Source: Paludibaculum fermentans (GTDB lineage Bacteria; Acidobacteriota; Terriglobia; Bryobacterales; Bryobacteraceae). From it: 64,000 bases of DNA. Of the stretch, positions 1 through 8,080 are shown piece after piece; position 1 is the first letter of the stretch, and each line of letters begins with the position of its first letter. The notes beneath the pieces were generated by a model that saw nothing but the letters and a program-made list of their open reading frames with translations, was not told the DNA's origin and searched no databases. The position numbers were made by a program, and so were the translations under genes. The DNA lies in contig NZ_CP063849.1 of assembly GCF_015277775.1 (NCBI RefSeq), positions 4,278,001 to 4,342,000 of the forward strand, written 5' to 3'.

Positions 1-2592
1 GCCGGCCCACGTGAACTTGTAGCCCGGCGGCAGTTTGACCTGCCGCTCCACCTTGCTCATGGCCTCTTCCACGGTGCTGCCCAGGTCGCGGCCGCGCACG
101 CTGTACTTGACCGCGATATAGCGCTGGAAGCCTTCCCGATAGATCTGGGAAGCTCCGTCCTGCACCTGGATATTGCACAGCTGGGCCAGCGAGACTCGTT
201 CTCCGGACGGGGCCAGCAGCCGGATGTTGGCAATTGCTTCCTGGGTGCGGCGGAAGGGCTCCTGGTAGCGAAGTACCAGATCGAAGCGCTGCTCGCCTTT
301 CAACACCTGACTGACGGCAGTGCCGCCGACCGCGGTCTGGACCGCATCCTGAACGTCAGCGACGTTGAGCTGATAGCGGCCGGCCCGGGCACGGTCGATG
401 GAGATGTTCAGGTTGGGCTGGCCGATGACGCGAAAGACGGCCAGATCGGCCACGCCCTGCACCTCGCGCATGGTGTCGACAACCGCGTTGGCCTTCTCTT
501 CCAGGGTTTTGAGGTCGTCGCCGTAGATCTTCACCGCAAGCTGCCCTTTGACGCCGCTGACGGCCTCCTCCATGTTGTCGGAGATGGGCTGGGAGAAGTT
601 CCAGACGACCCCGGGGATCCTGGAGAGTTCGCGGTTCATGGCCGCGATCAATTGATCCTTGTCCTGGTGGAAGACAGGCCGCCAGCGCTCACGGGGCTTG
701 AGATCGACGAAGTATTCGGTATTGAAGAAGCCGGTTGTGTCGGTGCCGTCATCGGCGCGGCCCACCTGGCTGGTGGCGACGTTGACCTCGGGGAAAGAGG
801 CCAGCAGGATGCGGGCCTGGTTGGCGAGCCGGATGCTTTCATCGGGTCCAGTGCTGGGCGCCAGCGTACCGCGCACCCAGATGGCGCCTTCGTCGAGATG
901 AGGCAGAAACTCCGACCCCACCGCGCCGCTGAGGACGATGGCCATTGTAGCGGCAATGCCCAGCAGCGACGAGCCGATGATCGCCCATACGTGATGCACG
1001 GCCCAGTTCACGGCCACACGGTAGTGCCGCAGCAGGAATTCGACAACGGGATTGTGCCATTCGCGGGCCCCGTTGCGAAAGACGAAGCTCGCGACCACCG
1101 GCGCGATGAACATGGAAAAGACCAGCGCGCCCAGAAGGGCGAACGAGACCGTCCAGGCCATGGGCCGGAATAGGCGGCCTTCCACGCGCTGCAGGGTGAA
1201 GATGGGCAGATACGCGGTGATGATGATGGTGATGGCATAGAAGACGGGCCGCTGCACCTCGTGGACTGCCTGCTTGATCTTCTGCGGCACGGTCAGATAG
1301 CGGCCTTCCTCCTCTTTCTGTCCCAAGTGGCGGATGATGTTCTCCACCATCACGACGGCGCCATCCACGACCATGCCGAAGTCCAGAGCGCCCAGCGAGA
1401 GCAGGTTGGCGGGGATCTTGCGCAGGTCGAGACAGATGGAGGCAAACATGAGGGAGAACGGGATGCACAGGGCGATGATGATGGCTCCGCGAATGTTGCC
1501 CAGGAAGAGGAACAGGATCACGGAGACCAGGAGCATGCCCTCGGTCAGATTGTGTTCCACCGTGTGCGAGGTGAAATGCACCAGGTCGCTGCGGTCGAGG
1601 AACGGGACGACTTTCACGCCGGGCGGCAGGATGCGCTGGTTGAGCTCCTTCACTTTCTCGTGGAGCGCACGCAAGGTGGCGTCGCCTTCTGCCCCCTTGC
1701 GCAGCAGCACTATGCCTTCGACGACGTCGTTGTTATCCAGGATCCGGCCATCCTCGCGGTGAATGGCTTTGCCGTTGCGGCCGAGTCGGATGCGGGGCCC
1801 CTGCTGCACCTGGGCGATGTCTTTCACGCGCAGGGCCGTGCCGTTCCGGGCGGTGATCACTGTCTCCTCGATGTCCTGCACATTGCTGACCAGACCGACG
1901 GCGCGCACATTGATCTGCTGCATGCCGGACTGGATGAAGCTGCCGCCGGCGTTGAGGTTGTTGCCGGTGAGCTGCTGTTCCACCTGGGCCAAGGTCAGGC
2001 CATAGGCGATGAGCTTGTTGGGATCGACCAGCACCTGGTATTCGCGCGTCATGCCGCCCAGGCTGGACACGTCGACGACGTTGGGCACGGACTTGAACTG
2101 CTTAAGAAGGGTCCAGTCCTGCAGGGCCTTCAGCTCCATGACGTCGTACTTCGGATTGGTGCTGATGAGGTGGTAGAAGTAGATCTGCCCGACGGGGCTC
2201 CAGTCCGTGCCCATCACCGGCTGCAAGCCCTGGGGCAGGCTGAACTGGGCCAGGCGTTCCAGCACCATCTGGCGATTGGCTTCATTGTCGGATTCATCGT
2301 CGAAGATCATCATGACGCTGGAGAGGCCAAACAGGGTGGTGGAACGAAGGTGCTCCAGGTGCGGGATGCCGGCCATGACGGTCTCGACGGGGATGGTGAC
2401 CTGCTGCTCCACCTCCTCGGCCGCGCGTCCGGGCCACTGGGTGATGACCGAGACATAATTATTGGCCACATCCGGATAGGCCTCGATGGGCAGGGCACGA
2501 AAACTGATCACGCCCCACACGATCAACGCCAGGGCGATGGCCAGCGTGAAGACGCGTTTTTGCAGGGCCAGGCCGACGATGCGATGAATCAT
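1..2592 (-). CDS. Heavy-metal efflux RND pump, CusA/CzcA family (3' end cut by window edge)
   Basis: Inner-membrane proton-driven pump of a tripartite metal efflux system. The frame is open from the ATG at 2592 to base 1, giving 864 residues of the roughly 1040 usual for CusA/CzcA. The remaining C-terminus lies left of the window. The N-terminus has the typical start with a first membrane helix followed by ALPIEAYPDV. The fourth transmembrane helix carries D404, D410 and E417 in DFGMVVDGAVVMVEN, matching the charged proton-relay triad of CzcA. That motif places it in the heavy-metal subfamily of RND pumps rather than the drug subfamily. The start overlaps the adaptor stop as ATGA, so translation is probably coupled. 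The metal cannot be read from the sequence. Confidence 0.95.
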   Translation of the reverse strand, partial: MIHRIVGLALQKRVFTLAIALALIVWGVISFRALPIEAYPDVANNYVSVITQWPGRAAEEVEQQVTIPVETVMAGIPHLEHLRSTTLFGLSSVMMIFDDESDNEANRQMVLERLAQFSLPQGLQPVMGTDWSPVGQIYFYHLISTNPKYDVMELKALQDWTLLKQFKSVPNVVDVSSLGGMTREYQVLVDPNKLIAYGLTLAQVEQQLTGNNLNAGGSFIQSGMQQINVRAVGLVSNVQDIEETVITARNGTALRVKDIAQVQQGPRIRLGRNGKAIHREDGRILDNNDVVEGIVLLRKGAEGDATLRALHEKVKELNQRILPPGVKVVPFLDRSDLVHFTSHTVEHNLTEGMLLVSVILFLFLGNIRGAIIIALCIPFSLMFASICLDLRKIPANLLSLGALDFGMVVDGAVVMVENIIRHLGQKEEEGRYLTVPQKIKQAVHEVQRPVFYAITIIITAYLPIFTLQRVEGRLFRPMAWTVSFALLGALVFSMFIAPVVASFVFRNGAREWHNPVVEFLLRHYRVAVNWAVHHVWAIIGSSLLGIAATMAIVLSGAVGSEFLPHLDEGAIWVRGTLAPSTGPDESIRLANQARILLASFPEVNVATSQVGRADDGTDTTGFFNTEYFVDLKPRERWRPVFHQDKDQLIAAMNRELSRIPGVVWNFSQPISDNMEEAVSGVKGQLAVKIYGDDLKTLEEKANAVVDTMREVQGVADLAVFRVIGQPNLNISIDRARAGRYQLNVADVQDAVQTAVGGTAVSQVLKGEQRFDLVLRYQEPFRRTQEAIANIRLLAPSGERVSLAQLCNIQVQDGASQIYREGFQRYIAVKYSVRGRDLGSTVEEAMSKVERQVKLPPGYKFTWAG

Positions 2593-3725
2593 TGCTGGTC
2601 CACCGCGTTCTGCAGCACGAGAGCGCTGGTGATTAACCGGTCACCGGGTGCGAGTCCGGACAGCACCTCCTGCATGCCTCCCTCCAGTGTCTTCCCGCCG
2701 ACCACAGGGACACGACGGAAGAGACCGCCGGGTTGAGGAACGTAGACCCAGTCGCGGTCGTGCAGATGAAGGATGGCGGTGGCGGGAACCATGGCGCGGG
2801 GCTCACCCGCACGCCCGCGGAACGTAGCGGTCACGAACATCCCGACGCGCATCATCCGACCGGGATTGGGGACTTCGACGCGCACCTTGGCGGTGTGGAT
2901 ATTGGGATCGAGCACCGCGCCGATGTTGCTGATGGTGCCCCGGATCAACTTGTCCGGGTAAGCATTCAGCGTGATGTCGGCTGTTTCGCCCAGCCGGATG
3001 GAGGACAGGCTGTTCTCGTACACGTCGCACAGGATCCAGACCCGTGACATGTCGGAGATGGTGAATGGATTTGTTCCGGAGAAGGCCTGGACGCCGGCGC
3101 CGCCGGTTACCTGCTGGTCTGTGATGATCCCGCTGATGGGCGCCAGGATGTCGACGACACCGGAGGGGTTGCCGGGATCAGCGCCCAGCAGGCGCAAGCG
3201 TTCGGTTGCGGTTTCGACATCAACTTTCGCGCTGTTCTCCGCCGATTGAGCGACCTCGATGTCCTTCGCGGCCAGGGCGCCCTTCTCAAAGAGGATGCGC
3301 GCGCGTTCGAGCTGAGTGCGAGTGAGCTGTTCGTTTACCGCGGCCTTGCGGTAGTCGCTGAACGCGGAGGCGATGTCGGTGCTGCGGACCTTCAGTAGGA
3401 GTTGCCCCTTGGTCACCTCGTCGCCGAGCCGCGCATGAATCTCGATGACGCGTCCCGTGGCGAGGGAGACGGCGGGCACATTGCGGCTGACGTCGGGGGT
3501 CACGACACCGGTGACTGCCAGTTCGGGCGTGGAAGTGTAGGGCTGAGCCTGGGTGGTGGCGAACTGCTCGGGGTGGGCCACCTTCACGCTGGAGGAGTCA
3601 GGAGCCGGCTCGACGCGAGCGTCCGGCGGAGCCCCCGCGCCAGGATCGGCCTGGACCTTCGTAGTGCAGGCCGCCGTGACGGCGGCGCAGGCGAGTACCA
3701 GGAGACAGGAATGAGTGCGGGTCAC
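2589..3725 (-). CDS. RND efflux periplasmic adaptor (CusB/CzcB-like membrane fusion protein)
   Basis: Membrane fusion protein of 378 residues that would link the CusA-like pump to the TolC-like channel. It opens with a lipoprotein signal (lipobox VTAAC around residues 16-20), so it is probably anchored in the inner membrane facing the periplasm. A biotinyl-lipoyl-like half appears near residue 90 (GRVIEIHARLGDEVTKGQ), followed by a short alpha-helical hairpin (about 110-180) and the second lipoyl half (VDILAPISGIITDQQV). A beta-barrel and membrane-proximal domain follow. The start is GTG, overlapping the upstream stop as GTGA. No methionine- or histidine-rich metal-binding tail is obvious. 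Confidence 0.93.
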   Translation of the reverse strand: MTRTHSCLLVLACAAVTAACTTKVQADPGAGAPPDARVEPAPDSSSVKVAHPEQFATTQAQPYTSTPELAVTGVVTPDVSRNVPAVSLATGRVIEIHARLGDEVTKGQLLLKVRSTDIASAFSDYRKAAVNEQLTRTQLERARILFEKGALAAKDIEVAQSAENSAKVDVETATERLRLLGADPGNPSGVVDILAPISGIITDQQVTGGAGVQAFSGTNPFTISDMSRVWILCDVYENSLSSIRLGETADITLNAYPDKLIRGTISNIGAVLDPNIHTAKVRVEVPNPGRMMRVGMFVTATFRGRAGEPRAMVPATAILHLHDRDWVYVPQPGGLFRRVPVVGGKTLEGGMQEVLSGLAPGDRLITSALVLQNAVDQQ

Positions 3726-5038
3726 TGGATCACCTCCTGGCCCACGGCCAGATTCATCTGTGCGGCAGCGGTCAGCCAGGCGCCGACCAGATTCAGGTAG
3801 TTGAGTTGAATGGCGCGGTAGTCGCCCTGGGCGCTCAGGAAGTCCAGCAGCGACGCCCCGCCCCGCTGGAAGGCGAATGCGACGGTGTCGCGGACGTGTC
3901 CTGCCGCGGAGAGGTAGTTCGTCCGGTAGTCGCGCAGAAGCTTCAGGTTGCTGGCCAGCAACTGGTAGGAAGAATCGACGTCGGCGAAGACCTGGGCCTG
4001 CGCGGCTTCCTTCAGCCTGGCGGTGCGCCGGATGTCGATCTCCGTGCGCAGCCGCTCGCCCTGGTTGCGGTCGAAGATGCGGAGCGGGATGTTGACGCTG
4101 GCCCCGATGTAGGACGGGACCGGCGGATTGCGGCCGAGGTCGAAAGAGAACGTGGGATCCGTGGAGCTGTTCGCCACGGCCAACTGATGGTCCGTGACGG
4201 CCTTGCCGGCGGCCTGCAGCGCGGCGCGCAGGTCGGGCCGCTTCTCCAACGCCAGTTTGTGAAGCTCCTCCAGCGCGATGAGATTCTCGCCGGATTCAAA
4301 GAGCCCGGTGACGTCAAACTGTTCCACGGACGTCCGGTCGTTGAGCAACTGCAGCAACTGGATCTTGGCGGTGCGCAGGTTGACCTCGGCGGCCTGCAGA
4401 TCCGTCTGATACTGCACCCGCTGCAACTGGAGGCGGCCGTAGTCGATCTCGGAGATGTCACCGGCTTTGAGGCGGGTCTGGCTGATCTCCAGGACGTTCT
4501 CCCAATTCGCCAGGTTGGTGCGGGCCAGGTCGCGGATCGCTTTGGCCTGCAAGGTCTGGACAAAGGCTACGCGAAGACTGAACAGCAGCACGCGGCGCTG
4601 GTCCTCCGTGAGCGATTCAGCGATCTCGGTGGCCGCGATCGCGCTGTCGCGCCGCAACTCCCGTTTGTGCCGGCGCTCGTGCAGGTAGCTCAGCGACAGC
4701 ACGGGGAGAGTGTTTGACAGAGGCCGGTAGGGCACGCTCGAACCCGGGAAGAGGGCCAGCTGATCGAGCGTTGCGTTAAACGTGGGATTGGGGCGGAGAT
4801 AGGCGGTAATCTCCTGCGCCCGCGATTCGTCGACGGCGAGCGCACTAGCCTGCAACACGGGGTTGGCGGCCTCAAAGCGCGCCTGCACCTGCTGCCATGT
4901 CAGCGGCTGTTGCGCGAGCAGGCAGGCCGGGCCCAGCAGCAAGAGGAGCGGACGGAGGAGGACATATCTGGCTCGTCTGGCGCCGGCAGACCCGGCGGCC
5001 ACGGCAAGCGCGGCCATTGAGTATCTCGGTAAATTCAT
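3722..5038 (-). CDS. TolC-family outer-membrane efflux protein (CusC/CzcC-like)
   Basis: Outer-membrane channel component of the metal efflux system. I place the start at the ATG at 5038 because GGGAGAA lies just upstream and a hydrophobic export segment follows. The frame stays open upstream to 5188, but that extension has no export signal at its head. The 438-residue protein has the two-repeat coiled-coil organisation of OEP proteins, for example LARTNLANWENVLEISQTRL and the later RDTVAFAFQRGGASLLDFL. It is the first gene of the channel-adaptor-pump run, overlapping the adaptor by GTGA. A 179-bp spacer separates it from the VCBS-type gene upstream. Confidence 0.92.
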   Translation of the reverse strand: MNLPRYSMAALAVAAGSAGARRARYVLLRPLLLLLGPACLLAQQPLTWQQVQARFEAANPVLQASALAVDESRAQEITAYLRPNPTFNATLDQLALFPGSSVPYRPLSNTLPVLSLSYLHERRHKRELRRDSAIAATEIAESLTEDQRRVLLFSLRVAFVQTLQAKAIRDLARTNLANWENVLEISQTRLKAGDISEIDYGRLQLQRVQYQTDLQAAEVNLRTAKIQLLQLLNDRTSVEQFDVTGLFESGENLIALEELHKLALEKRPDLRAALQAAGKAVTDHQLAVANSSTDPTFSFDLGRNPPVPSYIGASVNIPLRIFDRNQGERLRTEIDIRRTARLKEAAQAQVFADVDSSYQLLASNLKLLRDYRTNYLSAAGHVRDTVAFAFQRGGASLLDFLSAQGDYRAIQLNYLNLVGAWLTAAAQMNLAVGQEVIQ

Positions 5039-5217
5039 CTGATTCTCCCAACACATCAGGCGGCTGGACTCGACACAGACGCGGAGGCGTCTGGCCGGCC
5101 AGGGGGAAGGCGCGGAGTATTCCGCCCATTGCTCCGCGGCGCACAGAGACACCGGGCGCGGCTGCGGATTGACGCACTCGACGTCCACGGGCAGCGTGGT
5201 TGAGGGGAGGGGGAGAC

Positions 5218-5889
5218 TCAGGGAGCGCGAATACAGCCGACGCAGGCGGTGCCGATATCCGGCAGGGCCGAGTCGCGGACGGGGATGAATCGGCGCGGGC
5301 CGAAGGGTGTAAGGGAGGAATCTTCCATCTGCACCGACGAGACCCTCTCGTCGGAGAGGGAGGCAAGCAAACGGAGACCCGGGAGACGGCTGGCTGACCA
5401 GGAGTCCTGAGCCACACCGGAGGGGGCGAGGTAGCTCCCGCTCTCATCAAACTGGAAGTGGCCGGAGCCATCGTTCAGGAAGACGCCCACTCTCTGGTTC
5501 AGGAACCCGAGCAGGATGACGTCAACGTCGCCGTCGCTGTCGATATCGCGGGTTGCGAGGGCATAGGCCGGGCGCAGCCGCGGCATGGCGTACTCGATGG
5601 AAGGCTGCCCCTGGCTCAATTGAACGCGGAAGGTGAGCCGGCCACCCACGCCCGAAAGGTCGGTGGAGATGGCTTCGTCCGTGCGCCGATCGCCGTCGAA
5701 ATCAGCATTGGCGCACGTGCCGGGCAGATGGGCCAGGCCCGAGTCGGGGCATCCGGCCGGGTCATTGACACCGGAGCCGGAAGCCCAGGAGGGCGCCGAC
5801 AGGAGCAGGAGGAAGGACAGCAGGCGTGCACACCCGGAGAGACGTTCCCAAAGCCGGCTGGTGCTGGAGTGTGCGCGCTCGATCATCAT
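5218..5889 (-). CDS. Secreted FG-GAP/VCBS-repeat-like protein preceding the metal efflux operon
   Basis: A 223-residue exported protein with an N-terminal hydrophobic signal (about residues 22-37, ending SWASG). Two aspartate-rich loops, ADFDGDRRTDEAI and DIDSDGDVDVILLG, match the calcium-binding loops of FG-GAP/VCBS propeller repeats. Only about two repeats are visible, so a full propeller is not encoded. The C-terminus ends in a CxxC (CVGCIRAP) that could bind metal or form a disulfide. It lies upstream of the TolC-adaptor-pump genes on the same strand and may be co-transcribed with them. A metal-sensing or metal-binding role is inference from position only. Confidence 0.75.
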   Translation of the reverse strand: MMIERAHSSTSRLWERLSGCARLLSFLLLLSAPSWASGSGVNDPAGCPDSGLAHLPGTCANADFDGDRRTDEAISTDLSGVGGRLTFRVQLSQGQPSIEYAMPRLRPAYALATRDIDSDGDVDVILLGFLNQRVGVFLNDGSGHFQFDESGSYLAPSGVAQDSWSASRLPGLRLLASLSDERVSSVQMEDSSLTPFGPRRFIPVRDSALPDIGTACVGCIRAP

Positions 5890-5895
5890 GCGGAC

Positions 5896-5911
5896 GAGGG
5901 GCTAACCCCTC
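5896..5911 (-). promoter_or_regulatory. Perfect 6-bp hairpin just upstream of the VCBS-type gene start
   Basis: On the minus strand GAGGGG, the loop TTAG and CCCCTC form a perfect stem-loop ending 6 bases before the start codon at 5889. The purine arm is the only Shine-Dalgarno-like sequence nearby, so the hairpin could mask ribosome binding. A TATACT box (minus strand, 5917-5922) lies just upstream and could be the -10 element. No clear -35 element is seen. The rest of 5890-6143 holds no gene I can support, although AAGGAGG occurs at 5937-5943 on the plus strand. Confidence 0.35.
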
Positions 5912-6143
5912 ATTCAGTATAGATGCCAACCGAAGAAAGGAGGTTCTGATCGATTGATCTACCGAATCAACGCGATGCGGGCCGCGCTGACGTTGGCTCA
6001 CGGCAGGAGGAGAAGCCGGTCTACCGGGTAACACCCCCAGTGCCGTTCGTGACAGAATGCGTGCGTACCGGGCCGGCGGAAGAGACTCCAACGGATTGGA
6101 TGAGATGCCGATGGCGTCGATCGGCCCCCGTCGGGAGAATGCG

Positions 6144-7163
6144 ATGAGACGAACCTACCTGTTGATCCTTTGCCTGACCTTAGGTGCGGGCGGCAGACTG
6201 ACCGGGCAGCCGGCAACGAGTCAGCCTGGAGCCGGCGCGCCCCCGAGTATCGCCCCCACGCAAGCCGACGTCGCCTATGCTCCGGCTGATCCCGAGACGA
6301 GCAAGGGCCATCAGTTGGATCTGTACCTTCCAGCCGGCGCGACGCGGCCGATGCCTGTGGTGATCTGGACGGCGGGTTCGGCCTGGATGGCGGACACGGG
6401 CAAGCGGAGCGCGGACGCCGTCGCGGCGCAACTCAACCTGGCTGGGTACGCCGTGGCAGGGGTCTCGATCCGGTCCAGCTCGCAAGTGAAGTTTCCGGGA
6501 CAACTGCACGATATGAAGGCGGCCGTGCGGTGGTTGCGGGCCAACGCCGCCAAGTACAATTTCGACCCCAATCACATCGGCATCATCGGGGATAGTTCCG
6601 GAGGCTGGACCTCGTCGATGACCGCAGTGACCGGGGACGCGCCCGAGATGGAGGGTTCGGTCGGAGTAACCGGCGTTTCGAGCGCCGTGCAGGTAGCGGT
6701 GGCGTTCTATCCGCCGACGAACTTCCTGAATATGGACACCTGGGCGTTGCGCAAGTGCAGCGGTCCGCAGTGTCACGATGGCGAGGAGTCACCGGAATCC
6801 CGACTGGTCGGGTGTGCCATCCAGACCTGTCCGGAGAAGGTAAAGGCAGCCAGTCCCATGACATACATCACGCCGGCCGATCCGCCGATCCTGATTCTGC
6901 ACGGCGGTTCGGACCAACTGGTGCCGCACAACCAGGGGGAACAGTTCTACATGGCGTTGAACAAGGCCTGCAAGGAGACCGTGTTCATCAGCCTGCCGAA
7001 GGCGGCACACGGGAACTGGAATGGCTTTCTGACGAACGATTCGCTGCGGGAGGGGGCGACGATCCGCTCGACCTCTGGAGCAGACTGCTCAGTGGTCAAT
7101 CCGATGCTGTATCAGCCAACGTGGAAGACGGTGATCGAGTTCCTGGATAAATACTTGAAGTAG
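6144..7163 (+). CDS. Secreted alpha/beta-hydrolase (BD-FAE/esterase-lipase type)
   Basis: Predicted exported carboxylesterase of 339 residues. The ATG at 6144 is preferred because GGGAG precedes it and a signal peptide follows (MRRTYLLILCLTLGAGG). In-frame starts further upstream lack this. The catalytic triad is visible: S151 in GDSSGG, D257 in GGSDQLVPH and H289 in KAAHGNW. Residues 38-46 (DVAYAPADP) and QLDLYLP match the entry strand of BD-FAE/HSL-like esterases. An insertion with four cysteines (CSGPQCHDG to CAIQTCPE) may be stabilised by disulfides. It stands alone between the efflux operon and the DUF6714-like gene. The substrate is unknown. Confidence 0.9.
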   Translation: MRRTYLLILCLTLGAGGRLTGQPATSQPGAGAPPSIAPTQADVAYAPADPETSKGHQLDLYLPAGATRPMPVVIWTAGSAWMADTGKRSADAVAAQLNLAGYAVAGVSIRSSSQVKFPGQLHDMKAAVRWLRANAAKYNFDPNHIGIIGDSSGGWTSSMTAVTGDAPEMEGSVGVTGVSSAVQVAVAFYPPTNFLNMDTWALRKCSGPQCHDGEESPESRLVGCAIQTCPEKVKAASPMTYITPADPPILILHGGSDQLVPHNQGEQFYMALNKACKETVFISLPKAAHGNWNGFLTNDSLREGATIRSTSGADCSVVNPMLYQPTWKTVIEFLDKYLK

Positions 7164-7280
7164 CGGCCAGGCTGCGTCCGCCGGTCATGCGTCCCGTTTT
7201 GAGGGCGTAGCGCGGGACTGCAACGCTCCGAGTCTATTCAAACGGGCCTTCCAGCCGGCATTGACGTCACTGTAGGAGAG

Positions 7281-7763
7281 ATGAGTATGCTGCCTGAAAC
7301 CAGAGGATACCGGCAGAAACTGATCGATGCGTTTCCACCGCTCCCCTTTGAGGGACTCGTCTCGACGCATGACGAATGCGACGACGGGATAAACCTGCGT
7401 CGGGAACTCTCAGGTAAGCGGTGGGATGAGCTCTCACCCGAGGTATTGTTCCACGGTTCCATCGGCCTTTCCCTCTTGGAACCGAGTGCCCTGATCGCCT
7501 TCCTTCCTGCGTGGCTTCTGCGATCCATAGAGACCAGCGATGTGGACGATCACGTTGTCCTGGAGTTCACGATGTACTTTCTTTGTCCCGGGAGCGAAGA
7601 CGAAGGGTGGGATGAGAAGAGCATTGGCGAGACGGTTGGTCTCTTCCATTCCAGCCAACGAGCAGCAGTGGCTGACTTTTTGCGGTTCGTGGCGGATTGG
7701 ACGGAAGGGCAGGACTGGAAGGAGCGTGCCGAGTTTGGCTTGAGTTGGTGGCAGCCAGAGTAG
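7281..7763 (+). CDS. DUF6714-like protein
   Basis: A soluble 160-residue protein with no signal peptide or membrane segment. It starts at ATG 7281 behind AGGAG. The pattern THDECDDGINLRRELSGKRW, then LEPSALIAFLPAWLL and a later LEFTMYFL resembles the DUF6714 family, which I recall as an uncharacterised family of about 130-160 residues. The C-terminus is tryptophan-rich (DWTEGQDWKER, LSWWQPE). Its last 23 codons plus 33 bases beyond the stop recur as a degraded copy at 17324-17429. Function unknown. Confidence 0.75.
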   Translation: MSMLPETRGYRQKLIDAFPPLPFEGLVSTHDECDDGINLRRELSGKRWDELSPEVLFHGSIGLSLLEPSALIAFLPAWLLRSIETSDVDDHVVLEFTMYFLCPGSEDEGWDEKSIGETVGLFHSSQRAAVADFLRFVADWTEGQDWKERAEFGLSWWQPE

Positions 7764-7796
7764 ATGGATCCGGTTTGGTTGCGGGGTAGTGCAACA
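7691..7796 (+). repeat. Direct repeat copy A (3' end of DUF6714-like gene plus 33 bp downstream)
   Basis: This 106-bp segment aligns without gaps to 17324-17429, with 96 of 106 bases identical by hand count. It covers the end of the DUF6714-like gene and its downstream flank. It contains TTGGTTGCGGGG at 7775-7786, which also occurs at 17408-17419 and at the 3' end of the initiator tRNA gene at 18051-18062. The two copies bound about 9.7 kb. Confidence 0.85.
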
Positions 7797-8080
7797 ATCC
7801 GAACGCACACGTCATTCCGTTTAGGCTTTCTGGCATACCGTCTGAAGTCGGGGTATGGAACTCACAGGTTCGATTGCGCGAGTTGCGGCAGTGCGGTTGT
7901 CAAGGAGATGGCACCATCGTCAAGAATTGGATGCACCCGCCGGGCTTAGCCGTCGAGAGCCGATGACTCTGGAGCTCCAGGCGCTGCCACAGCAACCAAT
8001 GCCCTCGCATCGATCGTAAACCCGGCTGCCTGGAGCCGTGGGCTACAATATACGCCAAGGAAGGCAGGGGATCGAGCTCA
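7764..8080. other. 317-bp intergenic region with a 9-bp inverted repeat and a possible promoter
   Basis: No gene is supported here. GCTCCAGGC (7974-7982) and GCCTGGAGC (8028-8036) form a perfect inverted repeat around 45 bases. Eight bases beyond it lies TACAAT at 8044-8049, a plausible -10 box for the gene starting at 8081, without a recognisable -35. A regulator could use the inverted repeat, or it could be an attenuating hairpin. Confidence 0.4.

Noticed and set aside
1261-2736. A 491-codon open frame on the plus strand opposite the CusA-like gene
   Set aside because: It is antisense to a clearly conserved pump, is rich in Asp/His/Gln and has no family-like motif. GC-rich codon bias keeps the antisense frame open.
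7164-7280. Possible third copy of the repeat, GGACTGCAACGCTCCGAG, near 7215-7232
   Set aside because: It resembles part of 17419-17438 over only about 18 bases with gaps, too little to separate from chance.
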